From positions 1-9,514 of the forward strand of contig DBQX01000120.1 of the NCBI GenBank assembly GCA_002305415.1: DNA of 9,514 nucleotides. Reading direction: 5' to 3'. Of the stretch, positions 1-6,920 are shown piece by piece. The notes under the pieces were generated by a model. The model ran no database searches and was not told where the DNA came from. It saw nothing but the letters and a program-made list of their open reading frames with translations. A program made the position numbers and the translations under genes. Position 1 is the first letter of the stretch. Each line of letters begins with the position of its first letter. The DNA comes from Actinomycetales bacterium UBA1383 (lineage in GTDB: Bacteria; Actinomycetota; Actinomycetes; Actinomycetales; Actinomycetaceae).

Positions 1-1749
1 GGCGAGGAGGGCGGCACGTTCGCCCGCGCGGCGCGGGATCCACGCCAGCCGCGCACCGGTCGCCTCCGCGAGCGCGACGGCCGCGGACAGGGTGCCGCGC
101 GTGGCGGCGGCGCGCTCGCCGACGAGGATGAGCGCCCCGGGCTGGCGCAGGCCGTCGGTGACGGCCGCGAAGTCGCCGCCAGCGGCGATGGCGGCCAGCA
201 CCTCCGGCTGGGTGCCGGGAGCGGCATGGATCACGCGGGCCTCGAGCTTGGTGGCGCCGCGGGTCTCGAAGGGCGCGACAGTGGCGACGGCGACCCGCCC
301 GGCGATGACGCCCTTGCGCAGGCGCAGGAAGACGTTGCCGGCCTCCTCCTCGGGCTCGAGGTCGACGAGCAGCACCCGGGGGGCGTACTCGAGGTCGGCG
401 AAGGTGACACCGAGCCCGGCCGCCGCGACGTGGGCGGCGAGGAAGTCGGCCTCCTCGGCCGAACCCACCCGGGCACGGTGGTCGATGTCGTTCGTGCCGA
501 GGACCACCCTCGTGAAGGCGGACCACGCGAGGGCGTCCTCGAGGGTGAGCCGACCGCCGGGCAGGGCGGCGACACCGCCGGCTGCCCGCGCCCGCTCGAG
601 GCCGCGGGCGGCGATGTCGAGTGCCTCCGACCAGGAGGTGGCGACGAGGGAGCCGGTGTGCTCGTCACGCACCAGCGGCATCGTGAGGCGATCGGGCGCG
701 TCCTGCCACGCGAAGGCGAAGCGGTCCTTGTCGGTGATCCACTCCTCGTTCACCTCGGGGTCGTTGCCGGCGAGGCGCCGCATGACCACGCCACGGCGCA
801 GGTCCACGCGGATCGCGGCGCCGGACGAGTCGTGCTCCGCGACGGAGGGCACGGTGATGAGGTCGAAGGGCCGGGCGCGGAAGCGGTACTTCGCGGAGGT
901 GAGCGCCCCGACCGGACAGATCTGGATCGTGTTGCCGGAGAAGTAGGAGGAGAAGGGACGGCCCGACTCGTCGAGCTCGGCGTAGCCGATCGGGCCGGCG
1001 GCCATCGCCCCGGCGATCCCCGCCCGGCCGCCGGGACCGGCGACGTCGACGGCGAGCACCATCGGCTCCTCCTCGCCCGTGTCGGCGAAGTCGAGGACGT
1101 GCTCGTCGAACCGGCCGATCTGGGAACCGTGGAGGCCGTGGACCTCGTAGCCCGGCGTCCCGGCGCCGCGGCCCTGCAGCGCGATGAACGCGTCTCCCGC
1201 GATCTCGGAGGAGAACCTCGTGCACCGCTGGCAGAGGATGCAGCGGTCGCGGTCGAGCAGGATCTGGGTCGAGATCTTGATCGGCTTGGGGAAGGTGCGC
1301 TTGACGTCCGTGAACCGGCTGGTGGCGCGGCCGTGCGCGAGTGCCTGGTTCTGGAGCGGGCACTCACCGCCCTTGTCGCAGACCGGGCAATCCAGCGGGT
1401 GGTTGATCAGGAGGAACTCCATGATGCCCTGCTGCGCCTGGTCGGCCACCTCGGAGGTGTGCTGCGTGTTGACCACCATCCCGGGGCTGACCTCCATGGC
1501 GCAGGAGGCCTGGGGCTTCGGCATCTTCCGGACGTTGCCCTCCCGGTCGGGGGTGGCCACCTCGACGAGGCACTGCCGGCAGGCGCCGGCCGGCTTCAGC
1601 AGCGGGTGGTCGCAGAACCGGGGGATCTCGATGCCGGCGACCTCCGCGGCGCGGATGATGAGGGTCCCCTTGGGCACCCGCACCTCGATGCCGTCGATGG
1701 TGACGGTGAGCAGTTCCGTGGCCTCGGTTCCGGGTCGGACGGCTGTCAT
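1..1749 (-). CDS. nuoG: NADH-quinone oxidoreductase subunit G (NuoG), 3'-truncated by window edge
   Basis: This is the large iron-sulfur subunit of the complex I peripheral arm, which carries electrons from the NADH module towards the quinone site on the cytoplasmic side. The first 583 codons are present; actinobacterial NuoG is usually around 800 residues, so the C-terminal part is missing. The start is the ATG at 1749, overlapping the nuoF stop as ATGA, with a GAGGTAGG-type ribosome site just upstream. An N-terminal [2Fe-2S] ferredoxin domain has ligands C46, C57, C60 and C83. The His-ligated [4Fe-4S] site N5 has H117, C121, C124 and C130. Site N4 has C170, C173, C176 and, after a long insertion, C278 in ICPVGAL. 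The molybdopterin-oxidoreductase-like domain begins near residue 295 and lacks the four cysteines of cluster N7 (A304, D307, A311, T339 in their places). No frameshift is visible: the frame stays open to position 1. Confidence 0.97.
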   Translation of the reverse strand, partial: MTAVRPGTEATELLTVTIDGIEVRVPKGTLIIRAAEVAGIEIPRFCDHPLLKPAGACRQCLVEVATPDREGNVRKMPKPQASCAMEVSPGMVVNTQHTSEVADQAQQGIMEFLLINHPLDCPVCDKGGECPLQNQALAHGRATSRFTDVKRTFPKPIKISTQILLDRDRCILCQRCTRFSSEIAGDAFIALQGRGAGTPGYEVHGLHGSQIGRFDEHVLDFADTGEEEPMVLAVDVAGPGGRAGIAGAMAAGPIGYAELDESGRPFSSYFSGNTIQICPVGALTSAKYRFRARPFDLITVPSVAEHDSSGAAIRVDLRRGVVMRRLAGNDPEVNEEWITDKDRFAFAWQDAPDRLTMPLVRDEHTGSLVATSWSEALDIAARGLERARAAGGVAALPGGRLTLEDALAWSAFTRVVLGTNDIDHRARVGSAEEADFLAAHVAAAGLGVTFADLEYAPRVLLVDLEPEEEAGNVFLRLRKGVIAGRVAVATVAPFETRGATKLEARVIHAAPGTQPEVLAAIAAGGDFAAVTDGLRQPGALILVGERAAATRGTLSAAVALAEATGARLAWIPRRAGERAALLA

Positions 1750-3071
1750 CGGGCACCTACCTCACTGAACGTCGCGGAGGCCTCGTAGGGGAACAGCTCG
1801 CGCGCGGGCGTGGTCATGCCGGCCTCGAACTCCTCCCGGAAGTGGCGGATCGCGCTCTGGATGGGCGTGGCCGCCGCGTCCCCGAGGGCGCAGAACGACC
1901 GGCCGAGGATGTTCCCGGCGATGTCGAGCAGCAGGTCCACGTCGCCGGGCCGTCCCTTGCCCGCCTCCAGCCGGTGCATGATCTGGCGCATCCAGAAGGT
2001 GCCCTCCCGGCAGGGGGTGCACTTGCCGCAGGACTCGTGCTGGTAGAAGTCGGTCCAGCCACGGACCACCCGCACCACGGAGGTGGTCTCGTCGAAGACC
2101 TGCAGGGCGCGGGTGCCGAGCATGGACCCGGCGGCTCCCACCGAGTCGAAGTCGAGTGGGACGTCGAGCTCCGCCTCCGTGAAGATGGGGGTGGACGAGC
2201 CACCGGGAGTCCAGAACTTCAGCCGGCGGCCGCCGCGCATGCCCCCCGCCAGTTCGATGAGCTGGCGCATCGTGATCCCGAGCGGGGCCTCGAACTGTCC
2301 GGGAGTGGCGACGTGCCCGGACACCGAGAAGATGCCGTGCCCGGTGGACTTCTCCGGTCCCATCGAGCGGAACCAGTCCACGCCGTGGGCGACGATGCCC
2401 GGGACGGAGGCGATGGACTCCACGTTGTTCACCACGGTCGGCCGGGCGTAGAGGCCCGCGACCGCCGGGAAGGGGGGCTTCAGGCGGGGCTGGCCGCGCC
2501 GGCCCTCGAGCGAGTCCAGCAGCGCGGTCTCCTCCCCGCAGATGTAGGCGCCCGCGCCGGCGTGGACGGTGATCTCGAGGTCGTAGTCGCCGTCCGGGCC
2601 GAGGCCGCTGCCGATCAGGCCGGCCTCGCGTGCCTCCCGGACCGCCTGGAGCAGCCGGCGGTAGACGTGTACCACCTCGCCGCGCAGGTAGATGAACGCG
2701 TGGTGGCACCGGATGGCGTAGGAGGTGATGGCCATCCCCTCGATGAGGACGTGGGGGTTCGCCATCATCAGGGGGACGTCCTTGCAGGTCCCGGGTTCGG
2801 ACTCGTCGGCGTTCACCACCAGGTAGGTGGGTCCGCCGTCGGGCTTCGGCAGGAAGGTCCACTTCAGGCCGGTGGGGAACCCCGCGCCGCCCCGGCCGCG
2901 CAGGCCGGAGTCCTTCACGAGACCAACGATGTCGGAGGGGGCCATCGTGAGGGCCTTCTGCCATGCCTCGTACCCGCCGTGCTCGCGGTACACGTCGAGG
3001 GTCCACGACCGGTCCACCCCCCAGAGCCGGGTGAGGACGGGCGTCAGGACACCGGGTTCGGTCAGGCTCAC
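1746..3071 (-). CDS. nuoF: NADH-quinone oxidoreductase subunit F (NuoF), NADH- and FMN-binding
   Basis: This 441-residue subunit of the complex I NADH module oxidises NADH through FMN and passes electrons to cluster N3, then to NuoG. The FMN/NADH site shows as GLRGRGGAGFPTGLKW (residues 56-71), the acidic ADESEPGT segment (88-95), the Gly-rich GAGAYICGEETAL (172-184) and TVVNNVE (212-218). Cluster N3 ligands are C348, C351 and C354 in ESCGKCTPCREGT plus C394 in SFCALGD. The length is typical of the family. The start is a GTG at 3071, chosen because it is preceded by a strong AAGGAGG at 7 bases spacing and overlaps the nuoE stop as GTGA. The stop overlaps the nuoG ATG. All key residues are intact, so the NADH module should be functional. 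Confidence 0.98.
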   Translation of the reverse strand: MSLTEPGVLTPVLTRLWGVDRSWTLDVYREHGGYEAWQKALTMAPSDIVGLVKDSGLRGRGGAGFPTGLKWTFLPKPDGGPTYLVVNADESEPGTCKDVPLMMANPHVLIEGMAITSYAIRCHHAFIYLRGEVVHVYRRLLQAVREAREAGLIGSGLGPDGDYDLEITVHAGAGAYICGEETALLDSLEGRRGQPRLKPPFPAVAGLYARPTVVNNVESIASVPGIVAHGVDWFRSMGPEKSTGHGIFSVSGHVATPGQFEAPLGITMRQLIELAGGMRGGRRLKFWTPGGSSTPIFTEAELDVPLDFDSVGAAGSMLGTRALQVFDETTSVVRVVRGWTDFYQHESCGKCTPCREGTFWMRQIMHRLEAGKGRPGDVDLLLDIAGNILGRSFCALGDAAATPIQSAIRHFREEFEAGMTTPARELFPYEASATFSEVGAR

Positions 3072-3907
3072 TTCCGGGCCTCCTTCGTCTGGTCGTCCGC
3101 ATCGGGCGCGTCCGTCTCCGGCTTCTCGACCGTCTCGGGTTTCGCGTCCGCGGGGGTGGTGACGGGACGTTCGGCGCTGGAGTGCACGCCGCCCACCTCG
3201 GGCGCACCCGCGGCAGTGGTGTCACCCGACGGCGCGGGGGCCTCCTCGTGTGGCGCCTCCCAGCCCCGCTCGTCCGCGATGCGCTGCCCGAGCAGCGACG
3301 GATCGCCGGCCGAGGGCCCCTCGTTGGCGTGACCGTCCTCGAATCCGGCGAGCACGCGCGAGACCTCCTTGAACGTGTACACCCGGTCCGCGCCGCGGGT
3401 CGGGTGGATGTCGGCGCCCGCGCGGATGTCCTCGACGAGGGCGATGGTCGACGAGGGGGTCTGGTGGTCGAAGAACTCCCAGTTCACCATCACGACGGGC
3501 GCGTAGTCGCAGGCGGCGTTGCACTCGAGCCGCTCGAGGGTGATGAGCCCGTCCGCCGTCGTCTCGTCGTGGCCGACGCCGAGGTGCTCCGAGACCGCGT
3601 CCCAGATCATCTCCCCGCCCATGACGCCGCACAGCGGGTTCGTGCAGACGCCGACGTTGTAGACCCCGTTGGGGTGCCGGCGGTACTGCGAGTAGAAGGT
3701 GGCCACCGCCGAGACCTCGGCGCGGGACAGGTCGAGCACCTCGGCGCACAGCGCGATGCCCCGGGGAGAGACGAACCCGTCCTCCGACTGGACGAGGTGC
3801 AGCATCGGACCGAGCGCCGAGCGGGGGTGGTCGGGATACCGGGCCCGGATGGTCTCGGCGTCGCGCCGGATGCGGCTGTAGTCCTCCGCCGTCCACTGCT
3901 CGCTCAT
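3068..3907 (-). CDS. nuoE: NADH-quinone oxidoreductase subunit E (NuoE), 24 kDa-type [2Fe-2S] subunit
   Basis: This 279-residue thioredoxin-fold subunit pairs with NuoF in the NADH module and carries the off-path [2Fe-2S] cluster N1a. The ligands are C88 and C93 in VCTNPLCGVMGG and C129 and C133 in LECNAACDYAP. ATFYSQY (69-75) precedes the cluster segment as in the family. The start is the ATG at 3907: it overlaps the nuoD stop as ATGA and has GGAGGAG 7 bases upstream. The frame is open much further upstream (to 4252), but that part lies inside nuoD and reads as a shadow. The cluster domain ends near residue 170; a short actinobacterial-style segment (TFKEVSRVLAGF, 178-189) follows, then about 63 residues rich in Ala, Pro, Glu, Asp and Thr (217-279) that look disordered. 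E. coli-type NuoE is near 165 residues, so the tail is an extension. Confidence 0.96.
   Translation of the reverse strand: MSEQWTAEDYSRIRRDAETIRARYPDHPRSALGPMLHLVQSEDGFVSPRGIALCAEVLDLSRAEVSAVATFYSQYRRHPNGVYNVGVCTNPLCGVMGGEMIWDAVSEHLGVGHDETTADGLITLERLECNAACDYAPVVMVNWEFFDHQTPSSTIALVEDIRAGADIHPTRGADRVYTFKEVSRVLAGFEDGHANEGPSAGDPSLLGQRIADERGWEAPHEEAPAPSGDTTAAGAPEVGGVHSSAERPVTTPADAKPETVEKPETDAPDADDQTKEARK
3079..3085 (-). promoter_or_regulatory. nuoF ribosome binding site supporting a GTG start
   Basis: AAGGAGG inside the last codons of nuoE lies 7 bases before the GTG at 3071. The near-ideal match and spacing decide the non-ATG start of nuoF. Confidence 0.75.
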
Positions 3908-5247
3908 CGGTCCACTCCTCCCAGCACGGGGTCGATCGAGGCCAGCGTCACGACGACGTCGGCGAGCTGGCCGCCCTCCGTCATGATCGACGTGGACTGC
4001 AGGTTCGCGAAGGACGGGTCGCGGAAGTGGGCCCGGTAGGGGCGGGTGCCGCCGTCGGACACGAGGTGCACGCCCATGACGCCCTTGGCGTGCTCGATCA
4101 CCTGGTAGACCTGCCCCGGGGGCACGCGGAAGCCCTCGGTCACCAGCTTGAAGTGGTGGATGAGGGACTCCATCGACTCGCCCATGATCTCCCGGATGTG
4201 GTCCAGGGAGTTGCCCTGGCCATCCCCGCTGATCGAGAGCTGCGCCGGCCACGCGATCTTCTTGTCCGCCACCATGACGGGCTCGCCCTCCGAGGCCTCC
4301 AGCCGGTCAAGGGCCTGGTAGACGATCCTCAGGGACTCGAAGCACTCGAAGAAGCGCACCATCGCCCGGTTGTACGGGTCGGAGTAGTCGCGGGTGACGA
4401 CGTCGAAGTCGTAGGTCTCGTACCCGCAGTAGGGCAGCATCTTCCGCACGTCCAGCGGGTAGCCGGTGGCGCGCAGGCACGGGCCGGTGAGGCCGAGGGC
4501 GAGCCCGGCCGCGAGCGAGATGTAGCCGACCCTCTGCTGGCGCAGCTTGAAGATGGGGTTCTCCTTGGTGAGGTCCATCAGCTCGTTGATGTCGCGCCGG
4601 ACGTTCGGCAGCAGCTCGCGGACGTACTCGGTGGTACCGGGGGGCAGGTCCTGGGCCACGCCGCCCGGCCGGATGTAGCCGTGGTTCATCCGCAGGCCGC
4701 TGATGCGCTCGAAGATCCGCAGGATGTCCTCCCGGCCGCGGAAGGCGACGGTCATCATGGTCGTGGCACCGAGTTCGTTGCCGCCGGTGCCGATCGCCAC
4801 CATGTGGGACGCGATCCGGTTCAGCTCCATGAGGAGGACGCGGATCTGGCTGGCGCGCGCCGGCACCTGGTCCGTGATCCCGAGCAGCTTCTCCACCCCG
4901 AGGCAGTAGGCCACCTCGTTGTGGAACGGCGCGACGTAGTCCATCCGGGTGCAGAAGGTCACGCCCTGCGTCCAGGTGCGGTACTCCATGTTCTTCTCGA
5001 TGCCCGTGTGGAGGTAGCCGGTGGAGACGCGGAGCTCCTTCACGGTCTCGCCCTCGATGTCCAGGATCAGGCGCAGCACGCCGTGCGTGGACGGGTGGAC
5101 CGGGCCCATGTTGACGACGATGCGCTCCTCGCTGATGCGCTCCGCCTCGGTCGCGATGTCCGCCCAGTCGCCGCCGGAGGCGGTGTACTCCCTGAGTCCG
5201 GGAGTGTCGAGGTCGAGGGCAGGTCGGGTGGCGTGGAAGCTGCTCAT
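3904..5247 (-). CDS. nuoD: NADH-quinone oxidoreductase subunit D (NuoD), 49 kDa-type quinone-site subunit
   Basis: This 447-residue protein is the hydrogenase-large-subunit-like part of the complex I Q module. With NuoB it forms the quinone pocket near cluster N2. The quinone-site histidine (Thermus Nqo4 H38) corresponds to H55 in HPSTHGVLR, and the quinone-site tyrosine (Thermus Y87) to Y104 in TRMDYV. GYLHTGIEKNME (77-88) is another family signature, and the C-terminus ends in the usual VDR. Residue 50, normally Gln in MGPQHPSTHG, is Val here. The start is the ATG at 5247, whose A is the last base of the nuoC stop (TGATG, 1-base overlap); a GGAGG lies 11 bases upstream. The frame is open upstream to 5649, but those codons lie in nuoC and have no NuoD-like sequence. 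The stop overlaps the nuoE ATG by 4 bases. The quinone used is most likely menaquinone, given menG nearby. Confidence 0.98.
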   Translation of the reverse strand: MSSFHATRPALDLDTPGLREYTASGGDWADIATEAERISEERIVVNMGPVHPSTHGVLRLILDIEGETVKELRVSTGYLHTGIEKNMEYRTWTQGVTFCTRMDYVAPFHNEVAYCLGVEKLLGITDQVPARASQIRVLLMELNRIASHMVAIGTGGNELGATTMMTVAFRGREDILRIFERISGLRMNHGYIRPGGVAQDLPPGTTEYVRELLPNVRRDINELMDLTKENPIFKLRQQRVGYISLAAGLALGLTGPCLRATGYPLDVRKMLPYCGYETYDFDVVTRDYSDPYNRAMVRFFECFESLRIVYQALDRLEASEGEPVMVADKKIAWPAQLSISGDGQGNSLDHIREIMGESMESLIHHFKLVTEGFRVPPGQVYQVIEHAKGVMGVHLVSDGGTRPYRAHFRDPSFANLQSTSIMTEGGQLADVVVTLASIDPVLGGVDR

Positions 5248-5969
5248 CACTCGAAGTTCCTCCGCGTGTCGGCGGGCGGGACGGTGGCGCCCTTGTACTC
5301 GACGGGGATGCCGCCGAGCGGGTAGTCCTTCCGCTGCGGGTGGCCGACCCAGTCGTCGGGCATCGCGGTGCGGGTGAGCGCCGGGTGTCCGTCGAAGACG
5401 ATCCCGAACAGGTCCCAGGTCTCCCGCTCCTGCCAGTCGTTCCCGGGGTAGACGTCCACCACGGAGGGGATGTGCGGGTCGGCGTCCGGGACCGAGACCT
5501 CGAGCCGGAGGACGCGGCCGCCGTGCGTGAGGGACATCAGGTGGTAGACCGCGTGGAGTTCCCGGCCCTCGTGGCCGGGGTAGTGCACCCCGGAGACCCC
5601 CAGGCAGAGTTCGAACCGGAGGTCCTGGTCGTCCCGGAGCGCACGGCACACGGTGACGATGTGCGGGCCCGCGATGTGGAGGGTGAACTCGCCGCGGTCC
5701 GCCACCGCCTTCTCGATCACCTGGTCGGGGTCGAGGCCCTGCTCCTGCAGCACCTCGCGCAGGATCTCGTAGACCTCGTCGAACCAGGAGCCGAACGGCG
5801 GCACCGTGGTGCCCGGCATGACGATCGCACGCTCGAGACCGCCGTAGCCGGTGGTGTCGCCGTAGCCCACCCGGCCGAACATGCCGGCGCGATGGTCGAT
5901 GACGTCGAGGCGACGCGCGGTCTCCGGCACCTGGGGCGCGGCGACGACGTCCCGCTCGGGTGTGTTCAT
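5247..5969 (-). CDS. nuoC: NADH-quinone oxidoreductase subunit C (NuoC), 30 kDa-type subunit
   Basis: This 240-residue cofactor-free subunit of the complex I Q module scaffolds NuoD and NuoB. The signature is ERETWDLFG (181-189), followed by RKDYPLGG (213-220), both hallmarks of the respiratory-chain 30 kDa family. It is a separate protein, not fused to NuoD as in E. coli. The first 30 or so residues are a variable N-terminal extension rich in Pro, Val and Arg. The start is the ATG at 5969, which overlaps the nuoB stop as ATGA; the upstream AAGGGG at 8 bases spacing is a modest ribosome site, so initiation may depend on coupling to nuoB. The C-terminal ends with a charged RRNFE stretch after the conserved core. 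Nothing appears broken. Confidence 0.97.
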   Translation of the reverse strand: MNTPERDVVAAPQVPETARRLDVIDHRAGMFGRVGYGDTTGYGGLERAIVMPGTTVPPFGSWFDEVYEILREVLQEQGLDPDQVIEKAVADRGEFTLHIAGPHIVTVCRALRDDQDLRFELCLGVSGVHYPGHEGRELHAVYHLMSLTHGGRVLRLEVSVPDADPHIPSVVDVYPGNDWQERETWDLFGIVFDGHPALTRTAMPDDWVGHPQRKDYPLGGIPVEYKGATVPPADTRRNFE

Positions 5970-6520
5970 GCGAGCAGCCCCTTCATCTGGTGGGTGGGGG
6001 TGGCGGCCAGCGCGGCCTCCTCCGCCTTGCGTGCCGCCTCCTCGCGGTTGACGCCGAGGGGGCTGTGCCGGATCTGCTCGTGCAGCATGAGGATGGCGTT
6101 GAGCAGCATCTCCGGCCGGGGAGGGCAGCCGGGCAGGTAGATGTCCACGGGCACGATGTGGTCACAGCCCTGGACGATCGCGTAGTTGTTGAACATGCCG
6201 CCCGAGGAGGCGCACACGCCCATCGAGATGACCCACTTGGGTTCCATCATCGAGTCGTAGGTGCGCCGGACGATCGGCGCCATGCGGTGGCTCACCCGCC
6301 CGGAGACGATCATGAGGTCCGCGTGGCGCGGGGAGGCGCGGAACACCTCCATGCCGAACCGGGAGATGTCGAACCGGGGTGTCCCGGTCGCCATCATCTC
6401 GATGGCGCAGCACGCGAGCCCCATCGTCACGGGCCACAGCGAGGTGCGCCGTGCGAGTCCGACGATGTTCTCGACGGTCGTCAGCGCGAAACCGGCCGGC
6501 AGCTTCTCCTCGATTCCCAT
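5966..6520 (-). CDS. nuoB: NADH-quinone oxidoreductase subunit B (NuoB), cluster N2 subunit
   Basis: This 184-residue Q-module subunit holds cluster N2, the last [4Fe-4S] cluster before quinone. The expected ligands are all present: the tandem pair C37-C38 in GLACCAIEMM, C103 in GVCASSGG and C132 in YLPGCPPRPE. The segment DHIVPVDIYLPGCPP matches the 20 kDa subunit signature. The C-terminal 30 residues form a charged, Ala-rich helix-like tail. The start is the ATG at 6520, which has GAGGAGG 6 bases upstream in the 13-base gap after the nuoA stop. The stop overlaps the nuoC start by 4 bases. Key residues are intact and the length is normal for actinobacteria. Confidence 0.98.
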   Translation of the reverse strand: MGIEEKLPAGFALTTVENIVGLARRTSLWPVTMGLACCAIEMMATGTPRFDISRFGMEVFRASPRHADLMIVSGRVSHRMAPIVRRTYDSMMEPKWVISMGVCASSGGMFNNYAIVQGCDHIVPVDIYLPGCPPRPEMLLNAILMLHEQIRHSPLGVNREEAARKAEEAALAATPTHQMKGLLA

Positions 6521-6526
6521 GTCTCG

Positions 6527-6533
6527 CCTCCTC
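6527..6533 (-). promoter_or_regulatory. nuoB ribosome binding site
   Basis: GAGGAGG directly follows the nuoA TAG and lies 6 bases before the nuoB ATG. It fixes the nuoB start and shows that nuoB, unlike the genes after it, is initiated from a dedicated gap rather than from an overlap. Confidence 0.75.
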
Positions 6534-6896
6534 CTAGTCCCAGTCCAGTCCGCCGCGGCGCCACTCGTACACGTAGGGCACCGTGATCAGGAAGATGAAG
6601 CTCAGCATCGCGATCAGCCCGAACATCTCGAGCTCCGAGAAGGCCACCGCCCACGGGTACATGAAGACCACCTCGATGTCGAAGATGATGAACGTCATCG
6701 CGACGAGGTAGTAGCGCACCTGGAAGCGGGCGGACCGGCCGGCCCGGGGCGTGGGATCCACGCCGCACTCGTAGTTCTCCACCTTGACGCGGTTGAACCG
6801 CTTCGGTCCGATGATCGCGCTCGCCCCGATGCCGCCGAAGGTGAGGGCGCCGGCCACGGCCGCCATCACCAGGATCGGCACAAATGGATTGTCCAT
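6534..6896 (-). CDS. nuoA: NADH-quinone oxidoreductase subunit A (NuoA), membrane subunit
   Basis: This 120-residue membrane subunit of complex I sits at the junction of membrane and peripheral arms, next to the quinone tunnel. Three hydrophobic segments are visible at about residues 5-29, 62-83 and 90-110. The loop between the first two carries the conserved NYECGVDP (41-48), and the second segment contains the conserved acidic stretch FIIFDIEVVF, both diagnostic. The start is the ATG at 6896 with AGGAGG 4 bases upstream. It is the first gene of the nuo operon but begins only 24 bases after the stop of the upstream flavoprotein gene, so the two are probably transcribed together. Confidence 0.98.
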   Translation of the reverse strand: MDNPFVPILVMAAVAGALTFGGIGASAIIGPKRFNRVKVENYECGVDPTPRAGRSARFQVRYYLVAMTFIIFDIEVVFMYPWAVAFSELEMFGLIAMLSFIFLITVPYVYEWRRGGLDWD

Positions 6897-6900
6897 GGAA

Positions 6901-6906
6901 CCTCCT
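6901..6906 (-). promoter_or_regulatory. nuoA ribosome binding site
   Basis: AGGAGG, 4 bases before the nuoA ATG, lies in the 24-base gap after the MenJ-like gene's stop. The strong site fits high translation of the first complex I subunit, independent of coupling. Confidence 0.7.
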
Positions 6907-6920
6907 CGTTCACCGGCGCG

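Noticed and set aside
964..1176. Possible frameshift or sequencing error producing the extra NuoG segment
   Set aside because: The frame is continuous, the extra length is a whole number of codons, the N4 cysteine C278 and everything after it align in register, and the segment has protein-like composition.
226..1788. 520-codon open frame on the plus strand opposite nuoG
   Set aside because: It is antisense to a clear NuoG reading frame, has no recognisable domain and shows the Asp/Gly/Val/Leu/Arg-rich composition typical of the complement of GC-rich codons.
1842..3332. 496-codon open frame on the plus strand opposite nuoF and the nuoE tail
   Set aside because: Shadow frame of a high-GC gene; crosses a real gene junction and has no family signature or convincing ribosome site.
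3908..4252. Upstream extension of the nuoE frame to 394 codons
   Set aside because: The added residues lie inside nuoD, are shadow-like, and the ATG at 3907 has a strong ribosome site and gives the family's N-terminus.
4027..5325. 432-codon open frame on the plus strand opposite nuoD
   Set aside because: Antisense to intact NuoD motifs; low-complexity composition with no domain visible.
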